Notes: generated from the letters alone by a model not told the origin. Counted from the stretch's first letter, positions 8,932 to 18,091 are shown. The stretch: 64,000 nt of DNA from an uncultured Bacteroidales bacterium (GCA_910578275.1 CAJTPR010000001.1:248001-312000); one strand, 5' to 3'. Made by a program: numbers and translations.

Positions 8932-9575
8932 TTCTTCTTGTAATATTCGCAACAAAACGACAAGCCGCATTCCTGGCACTTGGGCTTGCGCGACAGGCAG
9001 ACGTAACGGCCGTGCAGGAGCAGCCAGTGATGCGCCGTCCCCAGCAGTCCGGCGGGAATGTTCGCCACCAGTTGCCGTTCGGTCTCCGCGGGCGTCTTGG
9101 AATCCTTGGTCAAACCCAGACGCGCCGAAACCCTGAACACATGCGTATCTACGGCCATGGCCGGCTTGTCGAACGCCACCGCCCGCATCACGTTGGCGGT
9201 CTTGCGCCCCACGCCGGGCAATCGGAGCAAATCTTCCATCTTTTCGGGAACACGGCCGCCGAAATCCTCCACCAGCATCCTGGCCATGCCCGACAAATGC
9301 GCCGCCTTGCTGTTGGGATAGGATACCGACTTGATATACGACAAGATCTCCGCCTCGTCCGTACGGCTCATGCTCGTCGGATCGGGAAAACGGGCGAAAA
9401 GCGCGGGAGTGACCATGTTGACGCGCTTGTCGGTACATTGGGCGGAGAGTATGACCGCCACCAGCAATTGATAGGGATTTTCAAATACCAGTTCGCTCTG
9501 CACGGACGGCATGTTCTTCGAGAACCATGCCAGCACGTCGGCATACAAGTCTTTTTTGTTTTTCGCGCGCGCCAT
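8928..9575 (-). CDS. nth: Endonuclease III
   Basis: This is a DNA glycosylase/AP lyase that removes oxidized pyrimidines in base-excision repair. It has 215 residues, the normal length. Visible marks are the SAQCTDKRVNMVTP helix, the helix-hairpin-helix LPGVGRKTANVM with its catalytic lysine region near residue 120, and the catalytic aspartate in AVDTHVFRVSARLG near residue 140. The C-terminal 4Fe-4S cluster cysteines are spaced C-x6-C-x2-C-x5-C in CLSRKPKCQECGLSFCC. It is translationally coupled on both sides: a 1-base overlap with the upstream barrel gene and a 4-base overlap with lpxB. Confidence 0.97.
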   Translation of the reverse strand: MARAKNKKDLYADVLAWFSKNMPSVQSELVFENPYQLLVAVILSAQCTDKRVNMVTPALFARFPDPTSMSRTDEAEILSYIKSVSYPNSKAAHLSGMARMLVEDFGGRVPEKMEDLLRLPGVGRKTANVMRAVAFDKPAMAVDTHVFRVSARLGLTKDSKTPAETERQLVANIPAGLLGTAHHWLLLHGRYVCLSRKPKCQECGLSFCCEYYKKK

Positions 9576-10354
9576 CAGAATGCCACCGTAAAACCGAAAA
9601 CCAGGTTCAACATGTTGAAGTTCTCATGGAACGTGTTCCGACTGCTTTCCACTTCCATGGGTTCTTGGGCGGAAAGGGCGGGATTCTCCATCAACACCGT
9701 GCTTTTGACGCGCCTGAAATAAAACGGAACCGCACCCATGTAATCGCAACGCAGGTCCAGATGGAAGCCGCGCGAGACGAGGAATTTCAGCCCCACGCCC
9801 GCCCCGTAGCCGAAGTTGGCATCGGAGGAGGATTTGAGACGATAGGTGTACGTGCTCTTGTTCCTTTGGAGTTCGGAACTGTAAAACGGCGCGACCAAGT
9901 GTGCATAGCCCATATATGCCCTGGCCGAAAACACCAGACGGTCGAGCAGGCTGCAACGGAACGTCAAACCCGCCATGGCCATGAATTCCGACCATTTGCC
10001 CTTGCTGGACGTTTCCCATGAAGACTTCGGAAGATAGGTGGAGAAAGGATTCGCCTTCACTTTGTTGGAATGCCCGTTGAACATGATCAGCACGCCCCAG
10101 CGCGAGTGCGCGTAATATTGGAACGCAAGTCCGTAGCTCACTCCGACCCGGGCGCCGTGATATTGCAGGCGGTAGGCGTCGCCGCCGCCGGAATACCCGG
10201 AAAAAGCCTTCTTCCCGAAATTGCCCAAAGGAAAGGCCGGCCCCACATGGAGTTCGAATTCGGCCCTCTTCAGTTTCTCGACGCCCGCGAACGCGCAAGG
10301 CATCGCCAAGAACATCGAAAGGAAAACTGCGATTATGATTCTCGATCTTTTCAT
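9575..10354 (-). CDS. Outer-membrane beta-barrel protein
   Basis: This 259-residue protein has a signal peptide (MKRSRIIIAVFLSMFLAMPCAFA) and then alternating amphipathic strands with many glycine and aromatic residues. Examples are ELHVGPAFPLGNFGKKAF, VGVSYGLAFQYYAHS and NLVFGFTVAF, ending in phenylalanine as outer-membrane barrels usually do. It fits the loosely defined Bacteroidetes outer-membrane beta-barrel class (porin-like or OmpW-like). No substrate can be assigned. It is 10 bases downstream of a related barrel gene and overlaps nth by one base. The two barrels share the order of motifs VGPAxPxGNxxxxxxxG near the N-terminus, suggesting paralogy. Confidence 0.75.
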   Translation of the reverse strand: MKRSRIIIAVFLSMFLAMPCAFAGVEKLKRAEFELHVGPAFPLGNFGKKAFSGYSGGGDAYRLQYHGARVGVSYGLAFQYYAHSRWGVLIMFNGHSNKVKANPFSTYLPKSSWETSSKGKWSEFMAMAGLTFRCSLLDRLVFSARAYMGYAHLVAPFYSSELQRNKSTYTYRLKSSSDANFGYGAGVGLKFLVSRGFHLDLRCDYMGAVPFYFRRVKSTVLMENPALSAQEPMEVESSRNTFHENFNMLNLVFGFTVAF

Positions 10355-10364
10355 AAGGTCTTTC

Positions 10365-11123
10365 TTAGAATGCGTATGAAACTCCGGCGCATACCACGAA
10401 CGCCGACAACTTGAAGTTCAAATCGTCGGTGGAGACAAGACCGCGGGAAGGCGCGTCCGCCCCGAACTTGCCCGTAGGCATATAAGCGTAATCCAATCCG
10501 AGGTGGCAGATCCAATGCCTGCGGAAACGGTACTGCACGCCCACGCCGCCCCCCAGATACAGCCCGTGCTTGTACGAACGGACCAGTATGGGACGTTCGA
10601 TGTCGCCCGCCGTAGGCGTGGAATAAATGGCACTGACCCTGGGCGAACAAAGCAACGCGTAACCCGCCTGGATACGCGCCGTGAAATAAAGGCCGTAGAC
10701 GCCTGTCGGAAGGCGCGTTCCGATTTCGAGCGTCCCCCCGTAGGCATCCCAGCCCGAATGTTCTACCCTGTCGGCGGAAGAAAGGTCGAAATACTTGTAT
10801 TCATAGCCGTACCACTGGCCGTAAAGCGTCACGCCCAGATACAACTGGCGCAAGGGGTAGAAACGATAGGCGACCTTGGCTCCGCCGCCGAAGTTCGCCC
10901 CCTGCGGCACATTCTCCCCGAAACCGGAACCGGCCGGCAAGGACGTGCGCATATTGCCCGACGGAATGGCCGGACCGGCCGAAAGGTCCACTTCATGCTT
11001 GAACTCTTCCTCCGAAACAAATTCCGACAAGCGATACGCCCCTTGTGCCGACAAGGCTCCGCCGAGCATCCATGCCGTCACAAATGTCCAGAATATTCTC
11101 CCGGATATTCCGTCAAACTTCAT
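10365..11123 (-). CDS. Outer-membrane beta-barrel protein, paralog
   Basis: This 252-residue exported protein is the first gene of the minus-strand operon that continues through the second barrel, nth, lpxB, the SpoIID protein and comEC. The signal peptide ends near residue 27 (LGGALSAQGAY). After it come HEVDLSAGPAIPSGNM and strands such as AKVAYRFYPLRQLYLGVTLYG, VGVQYRFRRHWICHLGLDYA and the terminal VVCAGVSYAF, ending in phenylalanine. It appears paralogous to the next gene, though divergent. Function unknown; a structural or small-solute barrel is likely. An envelope role would fit with lpxB and the SpoIID-domain protein downstream. Confidence 0.75.
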   Translation of the reverse strand: MKFDGISGRIFWTFVTAWMLGGALSAQGAYRLSEFVSEEEFKHEVDLSAGPAIPSGNMRTSLPAGSGFGENVPQGANFGGGAKVAYRFYPLRQLYLGVTLYGQWYGYEYKYFDLSSADRVEHSGWDAYGGTLEIGTRLPTGVYGLYFTARIQAGYALLCSPRVSAIYSTPTAGDIERPILVRSYKHGLYLGGGVGVQYRFRRHWICHLGLDYAYMPTGKFGADAPSRGLVSTDDLNFKLSAFVVCAGVSYAF

Positions 11124-11214
11124 CTCGTTGATTTTCTACCAAATCCAATTAGACAAAAAACTGCCTGATTGCAAAAATAACCCATTTTTCCCAATTCGGG
11201 CAATGGAAAGGATT

Positions 11215-12231
11215 TCAATCACATGACTCGCCTTCGACAAGAAAGCGGGAAGCCATGTCCACCGACATCCGGAATGCCGCTTCCTGCCCCGGGACGGTGA
11301 TGAAAAGATGAACGGCCTCCGGAAACTCCGCCCGAAGTATCTTGCCCGCAGCAAGCCTTTGGCAGAACTCCTCCCCTTGGTCGCGCAATATGTCGCGCCC
11401 CGCGGCCACGAACAACGTGCGCGGAAGACGTTCCAGCTCGCAGGCCGGGAGCAGCCCCACGTCGATTTGCGGTATTCCCGAAGGTATCCGGGGCGCATAG
11501 GCCTGGTTGAAGCGTTCCATGAGCGTCGCGTCGAGCCCGTATCCTTTCCCGAACGCCTTCCAAGACGGGGAATGATCGGCAAAGGCTTTCGTGACGGGAT
11601 AAAAAAGCACCAAGGAGACGATCTTCCCGGTACAGGCGGAATCGAGCGCCGTGGCGATGGCGAGGTTGCCGCCCGAACTGTCGCCGCCAAGGGAAACCTG
11701 ACAGGTATCTATGCCCAGCTCCCGCGCATGGGAAAACGCGTACTTGACGGATGCCACGCAATCAAGGTAACCGTAAGGATAAGGGTATTCCGGCGCAAGC
11801 CTGTAATTCACCGCCAACACTTTCATTCCGCCCGTGGCGGCCATGGCGTCGCAGAAACGGCCGCAACTGTTGATGCTGCCGAAAGTCCAGCCGCCGCCAT
11901 GGAAATAGATGAGCAATGGCAGCCGGCGACCGTCCGCACCCGCCGGCTCGTACAGCCGCAGGTCCGATGAAAGGTCTCTCACCCTGACCTCAGGCGAAAT
12001 CTCCGGAAAACGGTCGCGGGACGACCGCACTGCCTCCAAGTCCGAACAGTCGCCCGCCATGGCTTTGGCCACGGCCGAGGCCTGGCGGCATTGCAAGCCG
12101 GCGGGCATCGCCCGCAAAAAAGCGTCGGCCTGTTCGCGCATCAGGCTGTCTTGTCGCGCCATCTGCCCCCGGACCGTTCCTCCGGCAAGCATCGCCGCCA
12201 AGGCGGCCGTCATCAGGGTTTGCTTGTTCAT
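11215..12231 (-). CDS. Exported alpha/beta hydrolase of the HSL-like esterase family
   Basis: This 338-residue protein belongs to the hormone-sensitive-lipase-like (alpha/beta hydrolase_3) esterases. The start at 12231 gives a signal peptide, MNKQTLMTAALAAMLAGGTV; the frame is open upstream to 12315 without improving it. The oxyanion-hole motif appears as IYFHGGGWTFGS near residue 115. The nucleophile elbow is VSLGGDSSGGNLAI near residue 185, and the acid and histidine are likely in AAGRDILRDQGEEF and FPEAVHLFITVPGQ near the C-terminus. The substrate is probably a short-chain ester, possibly a dietary or polysaccharide acetyl group. A terminator-like hairpin at 12336 is not for this gene, being on its upstream side. 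Confidence 0.88.
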   Translation of the reverse strand: MNKQTLMTAALAAMLAGGTVRGQMARQDSLMREQADAFLRAMPAGLQCRQASAVAKAMAGDCSDLEAVRSSRDRFPEISPEVRVRDLSSDLRLYEPAGADGRRLPLLIYFHGGGWTFGSINSCGRFCDAMAATGGMKVLAVNYRLAPEYPYPYGYLDCVASVKYAFSHARELGIDTCQVSLGGDSSGGNLAIATALDSACTGKIVSLVLFYPVTKAFADHSPSWKAFGKGYGLDATLMERFNQAYAPRIPSGIPQIDVGLLPACELERLPRTLFVAAGRDILRDQGEEFCQRLAAGKILRAEFPEAVHLFITVPGQEAAFRMSVDMASRFLVEGESCD

Positions 12232-12335
12232 TCGTTCATCGGCATGGGGAAAACACGGAATCGTACTTTCGGGATTTCCGGCCGCCAAGGTCGGAAAAAG
12301 TCTTGTCAATGGCAAGTTTCCGAGCTTGTGGGCAT

Positions 12336-12374
12336 AAAAAAACGAGGCCGGGACTCAATGAGTCTCCGGCCTCG
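12336..12374 (-). terminator. Minus-strand terminator, displaced from tRNA-Leu
   Basis: A 14-bp GC-rich stem with one bulge (arms 12343-12356 and 12360-12374) is followed on the minus strand by seven T residues at 12342-12336. No minus-strand gene lies directly upstream, only the attachment-site repeat at 12380. Joining the two ends of the mobile element would place this terminator 5 bases after the 3' end of tRNA-Leu(CAG), so it is probably that tRNA's original terminator. Confidence 0.8.
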
Positions 12375-12379
12375 CTCCG

Positions 12380-12393
12380 TGCCCAGAACAGGA
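12380..12393. repeat. Left attachment-site repeat (tRNA-Leu end)
   Basis: TGCCCAGAACAGGA matches the 3' end of tRNA-Leu(CAG) at 28641-28654 (TGCCCAAAACAGGA) with one mismatch, in the same orientation. It marks the left junction of the integrated element. The first 11 bases are also identical to the end of the neighbouring tRNA-Leu(GAG). Confidence 0.8.
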
Positions 12394-12540
12394 ACACGAA
12401 TATTGGATTTAATTAGTCTGAGATAGATTTTAAGTAAATTCATAATTTTGGATTATTCCGCTGATATTAACGATTATAACTCAATTTAGATGATTTTGAA
12501 TTTTTCGGAGAATTTGTCTTGATTCAGTTAAAATCAATCT

Positions 12541-12562
12541 TGGTTGACACGGCGTTGACACG
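12541..12562. repeat. Left 22-bp repeat, probable integrase arm site
   Basis: TGGTTGACAC-G-GCGTTGACACG: two GTTGACAC half-units in tandem. The same 22 bp with one mismatch occurs at 28563-28584, near the other end of the element and in the same orientation. A further inverted unit (TGTCAACC, 12577-12584) follows here. Position near both ends suggests arm-type binding sites for the recombinase. Confidence 0.65.
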
Positions 12563-12592
12563 AAAACTATTGTGTATGTCAACCGGATTGAC

Positions 12593-12601
12593 TAACTTCG
12601 C
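12593..12601 (+). promoter_or_regulatory. -7 promoter element of the integrase gene
   Basis: TAACTTCGC fits the Bacteroidetes -7 pattern TAnnTTCG and is 24 bases before the integrase start. It sits close to the putative arm sites at 12541, so the recombinase could repress its own gene. Confidence 0.45.
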
Positions 12602-12625
12602 GTTTAGAATTTAAATCACTCTCCT

Positions 12626-13981
12626 ATGGCAACACTCACTCGTAATATCACGAAGGGTACCAACCCTATGGGGAAGGCGGAGCTTCTGCTGCGTCTTTCC
12701 GTATCGCGTAATCTTGTAGTCCGCCTGAAGACTGGACTTTGGATGGATCCCTCGCGCTTTGACAAGGGGATATTCTCTTTACCCAAAGACCCGACGGCAC
12801 GTGCCGAGATTCGCGCGATAGAGGACAGGCTTATCGACATTGAACGATTTCTTATCAATCTCTGCGAGAAAACGCCGTCAGACACGCTGACAAAGGATTT
12901 CGTTGTTGCTCAGTATGATTTGTTTCTGCATCCAAAACCGGAAAAGCAGAAACGGCAACCGCGTAATCCAAATTTCTTCGACATATTTGAGGATTACATC
13001 GAAAAGAAAAATATTTCGGAATGGCGCATCAAGCATCTGCGAGTCCTGAAACGCGCATTAATGCGATATGAGCTGTATGTCCGCGCAAACGGTCGCGGCC
13101 GCTATAAAATCAAACTTGATGATTTTACAGTCGATGATGTCAACAGTTTCGAGAAGTTCCTGCGCTCAGAGCATGAAATCCACGAGAAATATCCGGAAAT
13201 ATATAAGGCTGTTCCGGCAGACACACATACAACGAGAAAGAAACCGAAGCCCCAACCCAAAGGCGACAATACCATCATCGGTTTGTTTGGTCTGATGCGG
13301 GCTTTCTATCGCTGGTGCCGAGACCAAGAGTTGACAACCAATGACCCGTTTGCAAAATACAACGGCAAGACAACCGAAGTGTATGGCACCCCCTATTACA
13401 TTACTCTTGAAGAACGCGACAGGATTGCAGACTACGACCTTTCTGCGAATCCGTCATTAGAGGCACAACGCGATATTTTCATCTTTCAGTGCCTCATCGG
13501 ATGCCGCGTGTCTGACCTCATGGCAATGACTCCGGCAAGTATCATCAATGGAGCCATCGAGTATATGCCTCAGAAGACAAAGGGCGAACGTCCGCAGGTT
13601 GTCAGAGTGCCTCTAAATGCAAGAGCCCAAGCCCTCGTTGCCAAGTATGCCGGACGCGATGACTTGAACGGCAAACTGTTTCCCTTCATCAGTTCGCAGA
13701 AATATAACGTGGCCATCAAAAAGATATTCACGACCTGCGGAGTCAATCGCATAGTCACCGTTCTCAATCCTACAACCGGGGCAGAAGAGAAACGTCCGCT
13801 GAATGAAATAGCCAGCAGCCACTTGGCACGACGCACCTTCATCGGGAACCTCTACAAGAAAGTCAAAGACCCTAATCTCGTCGGCTCACTCAGCGGCCAC
13901 AAGGAAGGCAGCAAAGCCTTCGCCCGCTACCGAGACATTGATGAGGACATGAAGAAAGAACTTGTCAACCTCCTCGACTGA
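12626..13981 (+). CDS. Tyrosine recombinase / integrase of the mobile element
   Basis: This 451-residue site-specific recombinase would catalyse insertion and excision at tRNA-Leu. The N-terminal part holds an arm-binding-like region (LLLRLSVSRNLVVRLKTGLW) and a SAM-like core-binding domain around residues 125-230 (FFDIFEDYIEKKNISEWRI). The catalytic domain carries the arginine in IGCRVSDLMAMT near residue 293, HLARRTFIGNLY near residue 399, LSGHKEGSKAFARY with the second histidine near residue 425, and the nucleophile tyrosine near residue 434. The start at 12626 follows a -7 element. Its place next to the left attachment repeat is typical for an element integrase. It converges with the helicase gene. 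Confidence 0.95.
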   Translation: MATLTRNITKGTNPMGKAELLLRLSVSRNLVVRLKTGLWMDPSRFDKGIFSLPKDPTARAEIRAIEDRLIDIERFLINLCEKTPSDTLTKDFVVAQYDLFLHPKPEKQKRQPRNPNFFDIFEDYIEKKNISEWRIKHLRVLKRALMRYELYVRANGRGRYKIKLDDFTVDDVNSFEKFLRSEHEIHEKYPEIYKAVPADTHTTRKKPKPQPKGDNTIIGLFGLMRAFYRWCRDQELTTNDPFAKYNGKTTEVYGTPYYITLEERDRIADYDLSANPSLEAQRDIFIFQCLIGCRVSDLMAMTPASIINGAIEYMPQKTKGERPQVVRVPLNARAQALVAKYAGRDDLNGKLFPFISSQKYNVAIKKIFTTCGVNRIVTVLNPTTGAEEKRPLNEIASSHLARRTFIGNLYKKVKDPNLVGSLSGHKEGSKAFARYRDIDEDMKKELVNLLD

Positions 13982-14013
13982 TTTTTCTTTTCCTCAGCCC
14001 CTATACATCGGTT

Positions 14014-14050
14014 TAGTTCATCGGGCATATATAGTGCCCGAACTGAACTA
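14014..14050. terminator. Hairpin between convergent integrase and helicase genes
   Basis: Arms TAGTTCATCGGGCA and TGCCCGA-AC-TGAACTA form a 14-bp stem with a 2-base bulge around a 7-base AT loop. It sits in the 77-base gap between two converging genes. There is no long T tract, so terminator function is likely but not certain. Confidence 0.55.
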
Positions 14051-14058
14051 ACCTTATG

Positions 14059-15897
14059 TTATATGTTTATGATTTCGTTTTCATCAAACCATCCCTTATC
14101 AATAGCCTCTTTCTTCACATTTTCAGGGGCATATGTATACATCACGACTGCTAGTGCATTCTTTGCCCTAGTACATGTGACATAAAACAATCTTTGAGTA
14201 CGTTCGATAGAAGTTTCTTTACCTTCCATTAAATTCCTTTTGTCTGCATCTGATAAACCTTTTACTCCAAAAAGTTTGTCATAACTAAATAGAAAACCCT
14301 TTGCCTCAGAATCATCAATAATAACCATTACACGATCAAATTCAAGACCTTTAACGCCTTGGTGTGTATCGAATTGTGACTTCTGATTTACATAATCATC
14401 ATATTTATGTATCATAGAAATTGGCAAATCCATTACTTCTACCCAAGCGCGAATGTCCTCTGCTACGGTTTCATCTAACTCGGATAATTTCAGTGTATAC
14501 GCTTGCTTGACAACATCCGGCACTTTTAACAATTGAGATTTTATGATTTCTTCTGTAACTACTCGTATGGTTTTATTTCCATTTACAAAATCTGTCAAGC
14601 GTGTAGCTGCATCTCTACATCTTAAATAGAGTTCGTATGGCTTGTCCTTATTCTGTCTGCTCAATAGTGGTGAGTATTCTTTCAATATTTCTAAGGCTTG
14701 TCGTCCCCCGTCATTTATTGATTTTACTATGGGAAGAACTTCTTTAGTAAAAAATTCTAATTCAGGTACAGTACCTTGAAGAAAGGTCATCTGGTATTTT
14801 GAGACTTTGCTAAATGGTGCAAAAAATTCAGCAAATCCTAATCTTCGAACAGCCATCATATGTTCCAGAGTTAGAGACTTGACATCGGTGTCTTCTCCGA
14901 CCCATTTTTCATCATTTGTTTGCTCGAACATGATATGTCTAATATTTTTCTCCACCTCATCTTTGTTTTGGTCATCACGTTGTTTGACGATAAATAGCCT
15001 TACATAGCCATCATTAGCATCTTCTCGTGGATTCTGTTCAGCATGAACATCTATATCCTTGCCAATACTGTTGGCCAAACGAATTATTCGTCGACCACTG
15101 CGATAGTTCATTCTTTTAATTGGTTTTTCCCATCCGGCAGGAATTATGCTTTCGATATTTTCCTTGCCATCAGTATAGATGCGTTGCTTCTGATCACCAA
15201 GTAAACCCAATGTGAAAATACTAGCGAAGTTTTTTTGAATTTCAAAGAAAGCATCGACTAGTTCCTTTTTTGTATCTTGGCTTTCGTCAATCAGAAGAAT
15301 CGGATATTTTTGGGCAATGATTCTTTGTAACAATGGTATGTCCTTAATCATCTGGGCAGAGATTTTAATAACTTCTGCGTGTTTTAATGCATTATATTCT
15401 GGATTACTTCCATTGGGATTATATATAAAACGCTCAATGGTCTTTGCTTTTTCGAATCGTTCATTTAGGTCATTAAGTTTTTCTTTATTAGATAGATATG
15501 TTTTAGTCATCTTGTTTTTTGTGTCATTTAACTTCTTCCTTAAAGTTGTCATTTCTTCACTGAGATGTTGACAATATAAAGATCTAATATCCGTTTGATA
15601 ATGTTTGATAACATCCCAAACAAAACTGTGAATCGTTGAGATGCGGAAAATCGAACTGTAATCCAAACGATTTATTATTTCATCGGTCGCGGCATTAGTA
15701 TATGTAATGACTGCTACATTTTTGCCCTGTAATAACAAATCTTTTCCAATGCGATCGCGAATTTTTCTCAGTAATAGAACTAAAGAGAACGTCTTTCCAG
15801 AGCCAGCCCCAGCAAAAAGAAAGAAGCTTTTGCGAGGAGTTGAAAAAATACATTTCTCTAGCATTTCATCTACTTGCGTATCGATACTATTTCCCAT
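14059..15897 (-). CDS. UvrD/Rep-like superfamily 1 helicase (GajB-like)
   Basis: This 612-residue protein is a superfamily 1 ATP-dependent DNA helicase-like protein. The Walker A motif AGAGSGKT is at residues 29-36, after a short N-terminal extension. An AVITYTNAATDEI motif Ia is near residue 65, the Walker B ILLIDESQDTKKE is near residue 200, and the C-terminal motif FYVTCTRAKNALAVV is near residue 580. A central coiled region (MTTLRKKLNDTKNK) is inserted early. It overlaps the OLD-nuclease gene upstream by 11 bases. The pairing of an OLD-family nuclease with a UvrD-like helicase is the definition of the Gabija anti-phage system, where GajB is the helicase-like NTPase. It is longer than the roughly 500 residues of the best-known GajB. 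Confidence 0.87.
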   Translation of the reverse strand: MGNSIDTQVDEMLEKCIFSTPRKSFFLFAGAGSGKTFSLVLLLRKIRDRIGKDLLLQGKNVAVITYTNAATDEIINRLDYSSIFRISTIHSFVWDVIKHYQTDIRSLYCQHLSEEMTTLRKKLNDTKNKMTKTYLSNKEKLNDLNERFEKAKTIERFIYNPNGSNPEYNALKHAEVIKISAQMIKDIPLLQRIIAQKYPILLIDESQDTKKELVDAFFEIQKNFASIFTLGLLGDQKQRIYTDGKENIESIIPAGWEKPIKRMNYRSGRRIIRLANSIGKDIDVHAEQNPREDANDGYVRLFIVKQRDDQNKDEVEKNIRHIMFEQTNDEKWVGEDTDVKSLTLEHMMAVRRLGFAEFFAPFSKVSKYQMTFLQGTVPELEFFTKEVLPIVKSINDGGRQALEILKEYSPLLSRQNKDKPYELYLRCRDAATRLTDFVNGNKTIRVVTEEIIKSQLLKVPDVVKQAYTLKLSELDETVAEDIRAWVEVMDLPISMIHKYDDYVNQKSQFDTHQGVKGLEFDRVMVIIDDSEAKGFLFSYDKLFGVKGLSDADKRNLMEGKETSIERTQRLFYVTCTRAKNALAVVMYTYAPENVKKEAIDKGWFDENEIINI

Positions 15898-18091
15898 TTT
15901 TGTTCTCTTTAGAATCCAAATAAGCCTTTATCCAATCAAGTCCTTCCTGGATATACTTTGGAGGGATTAGATTGTCAATTAATTTGTCGTTATATAGCAG
16001 AGAAATGGCAAAGTCAGCTTTTGAGAAACCTCCTTTAATTTCCAACTTCTTAAATATTTTTTCTTGAAGTTCTTTAGCGGAATTACTATTCTTCAGTAGA
16101 TTTGCTACGGTAGTAATTGTTCCCATTTTTTTGAGTCCTTCTGTACGGAATAATTCAAGGTTCGTAAAGATCAATGCGTCCTCAAACGTATAAGGACATA
16201 TTTCTGTTTCGGTATCATCATCTTTATTCCACTTGACCTTCACTGGAGTTTGGTAGGCAATCCTTACATTATTGATCAATTTCTCTTTATCATCAAGCAC
16301 TAACAAATCGTCAATCTGCTCCTTTTCTGGAAGCCAATCTAATATTGAAGGATTTCCTGTGTTATATCCACTCCCTTTAGCTGTAATTACAGCCGGATGG
16401 GTCTCTTTCCCATCGACTCCCATTTTTGTTTCAGTCGCATCTATATCAGTCACAATTAGAGTCGCGATTCCAAGTCGTTCAATAAGTTTTCGGAACCTAT
16501 GGGCATGTCGCCCATTCACCTCTATGACTGAAATATAATGCGAGTCCATTCCAACTTTCGATAGGAATCCAGGTACAAGTATTTTTTCAGCGGGACCTTC
16601 AACTAATATTGTCGCATCAGAGAAGAATATATCGTAATGAGTCAGACGAATATATCGTGTTACAAATTGTTGCGTTTCCTTATCGGGCCCAAATGTACTT
16701 GAAAGATTAACTACTTTTGAAATAGGAAGTTTATCGTCAGCATCCATAACTCGTCTGAAATAACGCATACAGTTTAAATCAAGTTCGTTTACAACATGAT
16801 TTGAATGGGTGCTTAATACAAGTTGTGTACATAGCCAAGGATTATCCTCAATGAGTTTATTGTTGCATAGGGCTTCAAAAGCCTTTTTTACAAATACTTG
16901 TTGAGCCTGAGCGTGAAGATGCGCCTCAGGTTCCTCTACAAATACCACATGAATTGGCTCAATTTTCTCATCTTCGCTTAATTCTCTTAACCATCGATCT
17001 CGAAAATCTATAAGTTTTAGATAAATCGAGATAAGATTTCTATATCCTAGACCATTATATTTTTCGGGAAGTGTAAGACCTTCCAGTCCGTGTATGGCAA
17101 ATTGGACTGCTGAATCATGCTTGATGGCTTCTTCTATCTGAATCTTGCTACTTATTCTTATCATTGGATTTTGAAATCCAGGATAATTGATATTCTTCAA
17201 TTCACCAACAGGATCCTTAAAAGTCCTTCTTAGTTTTTCGTCATATGTCTCATTGGCCTTTGTTATACCTCCAATAAGAACCAGGTCATCCGAAGTTAAA
17301 TCATCTTCTTCGAGACATCTGCTTTTATAGTATTGTTGGAACTGCCGTGATAACGTATCAATATCATTGTCAGTTTGTCCTTCTGGATCAGAAAAATCGC
17401 GTGATGCTAGAATCGTATCAACTCTGATTAGCTTATCTAATGGATTGAATCCAAGTTCATCATCGGGAGTACTCTGAACTCTTTCTTCATCATCTGGATC
17501 AAGGGCATAGTCTATGATATAATATTTAACATCAAAGTATTTTCTAAGATTTGCCCCTTTCCCTAAGAAATCACATAAATTTCTTGGATATAATTCCGGA
17601 GAGTACGCTTTCGCGTACTCCTCAGTTGACTCTAAAAAATTAGCTTTTATCTTGGCTTTTTTGTAATCGGTGTATAACGTTGTAACATCCTTGGGTACAT
17701 ATTGTCCACGTACTCCTACTACTTTACCGTCCCATGTGCTAAGTGAAGGTATCAGGTGGTTTACACGATACTGTTCTCCATCGTTCACTTGTATCCAAAC
17801 ATCCATTGATGGCACAATGTCATCCCATTTATGAGAGTCTAATAATGCCTCATCAACAGTGTCATTTTCCAACCACTTTTCGCCTATTGCATCAATTAAT
17901 GCCCAATTAGTGGCTGTAAATTCCTTAAGTGTGAATTTTTCAGTATTTTTAAGGAACCAAACAATAGCACTAATGGCAGAAGTTTTTCCACTGTTATTAG
18001 CACCAACAAATACCGTCTCTCTTTCTCCAAAGTCTATATGGCAATTCTTTAATTTACGGAAATTCCGGATATGAACTGATTGTATTCTCAT
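15887..18091 (-). CDS. OLD-family ATPase/Toprim nuclease (GajA-like)
   Basis: This 734-residue protein combines an ABC/RecF-like ATPase with a C-terminal Toprim nuclease. It starts MRIQSVHIRNFRKLKNCHI, with Walker A GANNSGKT at residues 30-37. The Walker B VVFVEEPEAHLHAQ and the LVLSTHSNHVVNEL histidine lie around residues 385-430. The Toprim metal-binding residues appear as ILVEGPAEKILVP near residue 497 and IVTDIDATE near residue 549. This matches OLD-family nucleases; with the adjacent helicase it resembles GajA, which nicks DNA when nucleotide levels fall. At 734 residues it is longer than the roughly 580-residue GajA of Bacillus cereus. It overlaps the methylase gene by 4 bases and the helicase gene by 11. 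Confidence 0.9.
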   Translation of the reverse strand: MRIQSVHIRNFRKLKNCHIDFGERETVFVGANNSGKTSAISAIVWFLKNTEKFTLKEFTATNWALIDAIGEKWLENDTVDEALLDSHKWDDIVPSMDVWIQVNDGEQYRVNHLIPSLSTWDGKVVGVRGQYVPKDVTTLYTDYKKAKIKANFLESTEEYAKAYSPELYPRNLCDFLGKGANLRKYFDVKYYIIDYALDPDDEERVQSTPDDELGFNPLDKLIRVDTILASRDFSDPEGQTDNDIDTLSRQFQQYYKSRCLEEDDLTSDDLVLIGGITKANETYDEKLRRTFKDPVGELKNINYPGFQNPMIRISSKIQIEEAIKHDSAVQFAIHGLEGLTLPEKYNGLGYRNLISIYLKLIDFRDRWLRELSEDEKIEPIHVVFVEEPEAHLHAQAQQVFVKKAFEALCNNKLIEDNPWLCTQLVLSTHSNHVVNELDLNCMRYFRRVMDADDKLPISKVVNLSSTFGPDKETQQFVTRYIRLTHYDIFFSDATILVEGPAEKILVPGFLSKVGMDSHYISVIEVNGRHAHRFRKLIERLGIATLIVTDIDATETKMGVDGKETHPAVITAKGSGYNTGNPSILDWLPEKEQIDDLLVLDDKEKLINNVRIAYQTPVKVKWNKDDDTETEICPYTFEDALIFTNLELFRTEGLKKMGTITTVANLLKNSNSAKELQEKIFKKLEIKGGFSKADFAISLLYNDKLIDNLIPPKYIQEGLDWIKAYLDSKENKNGK

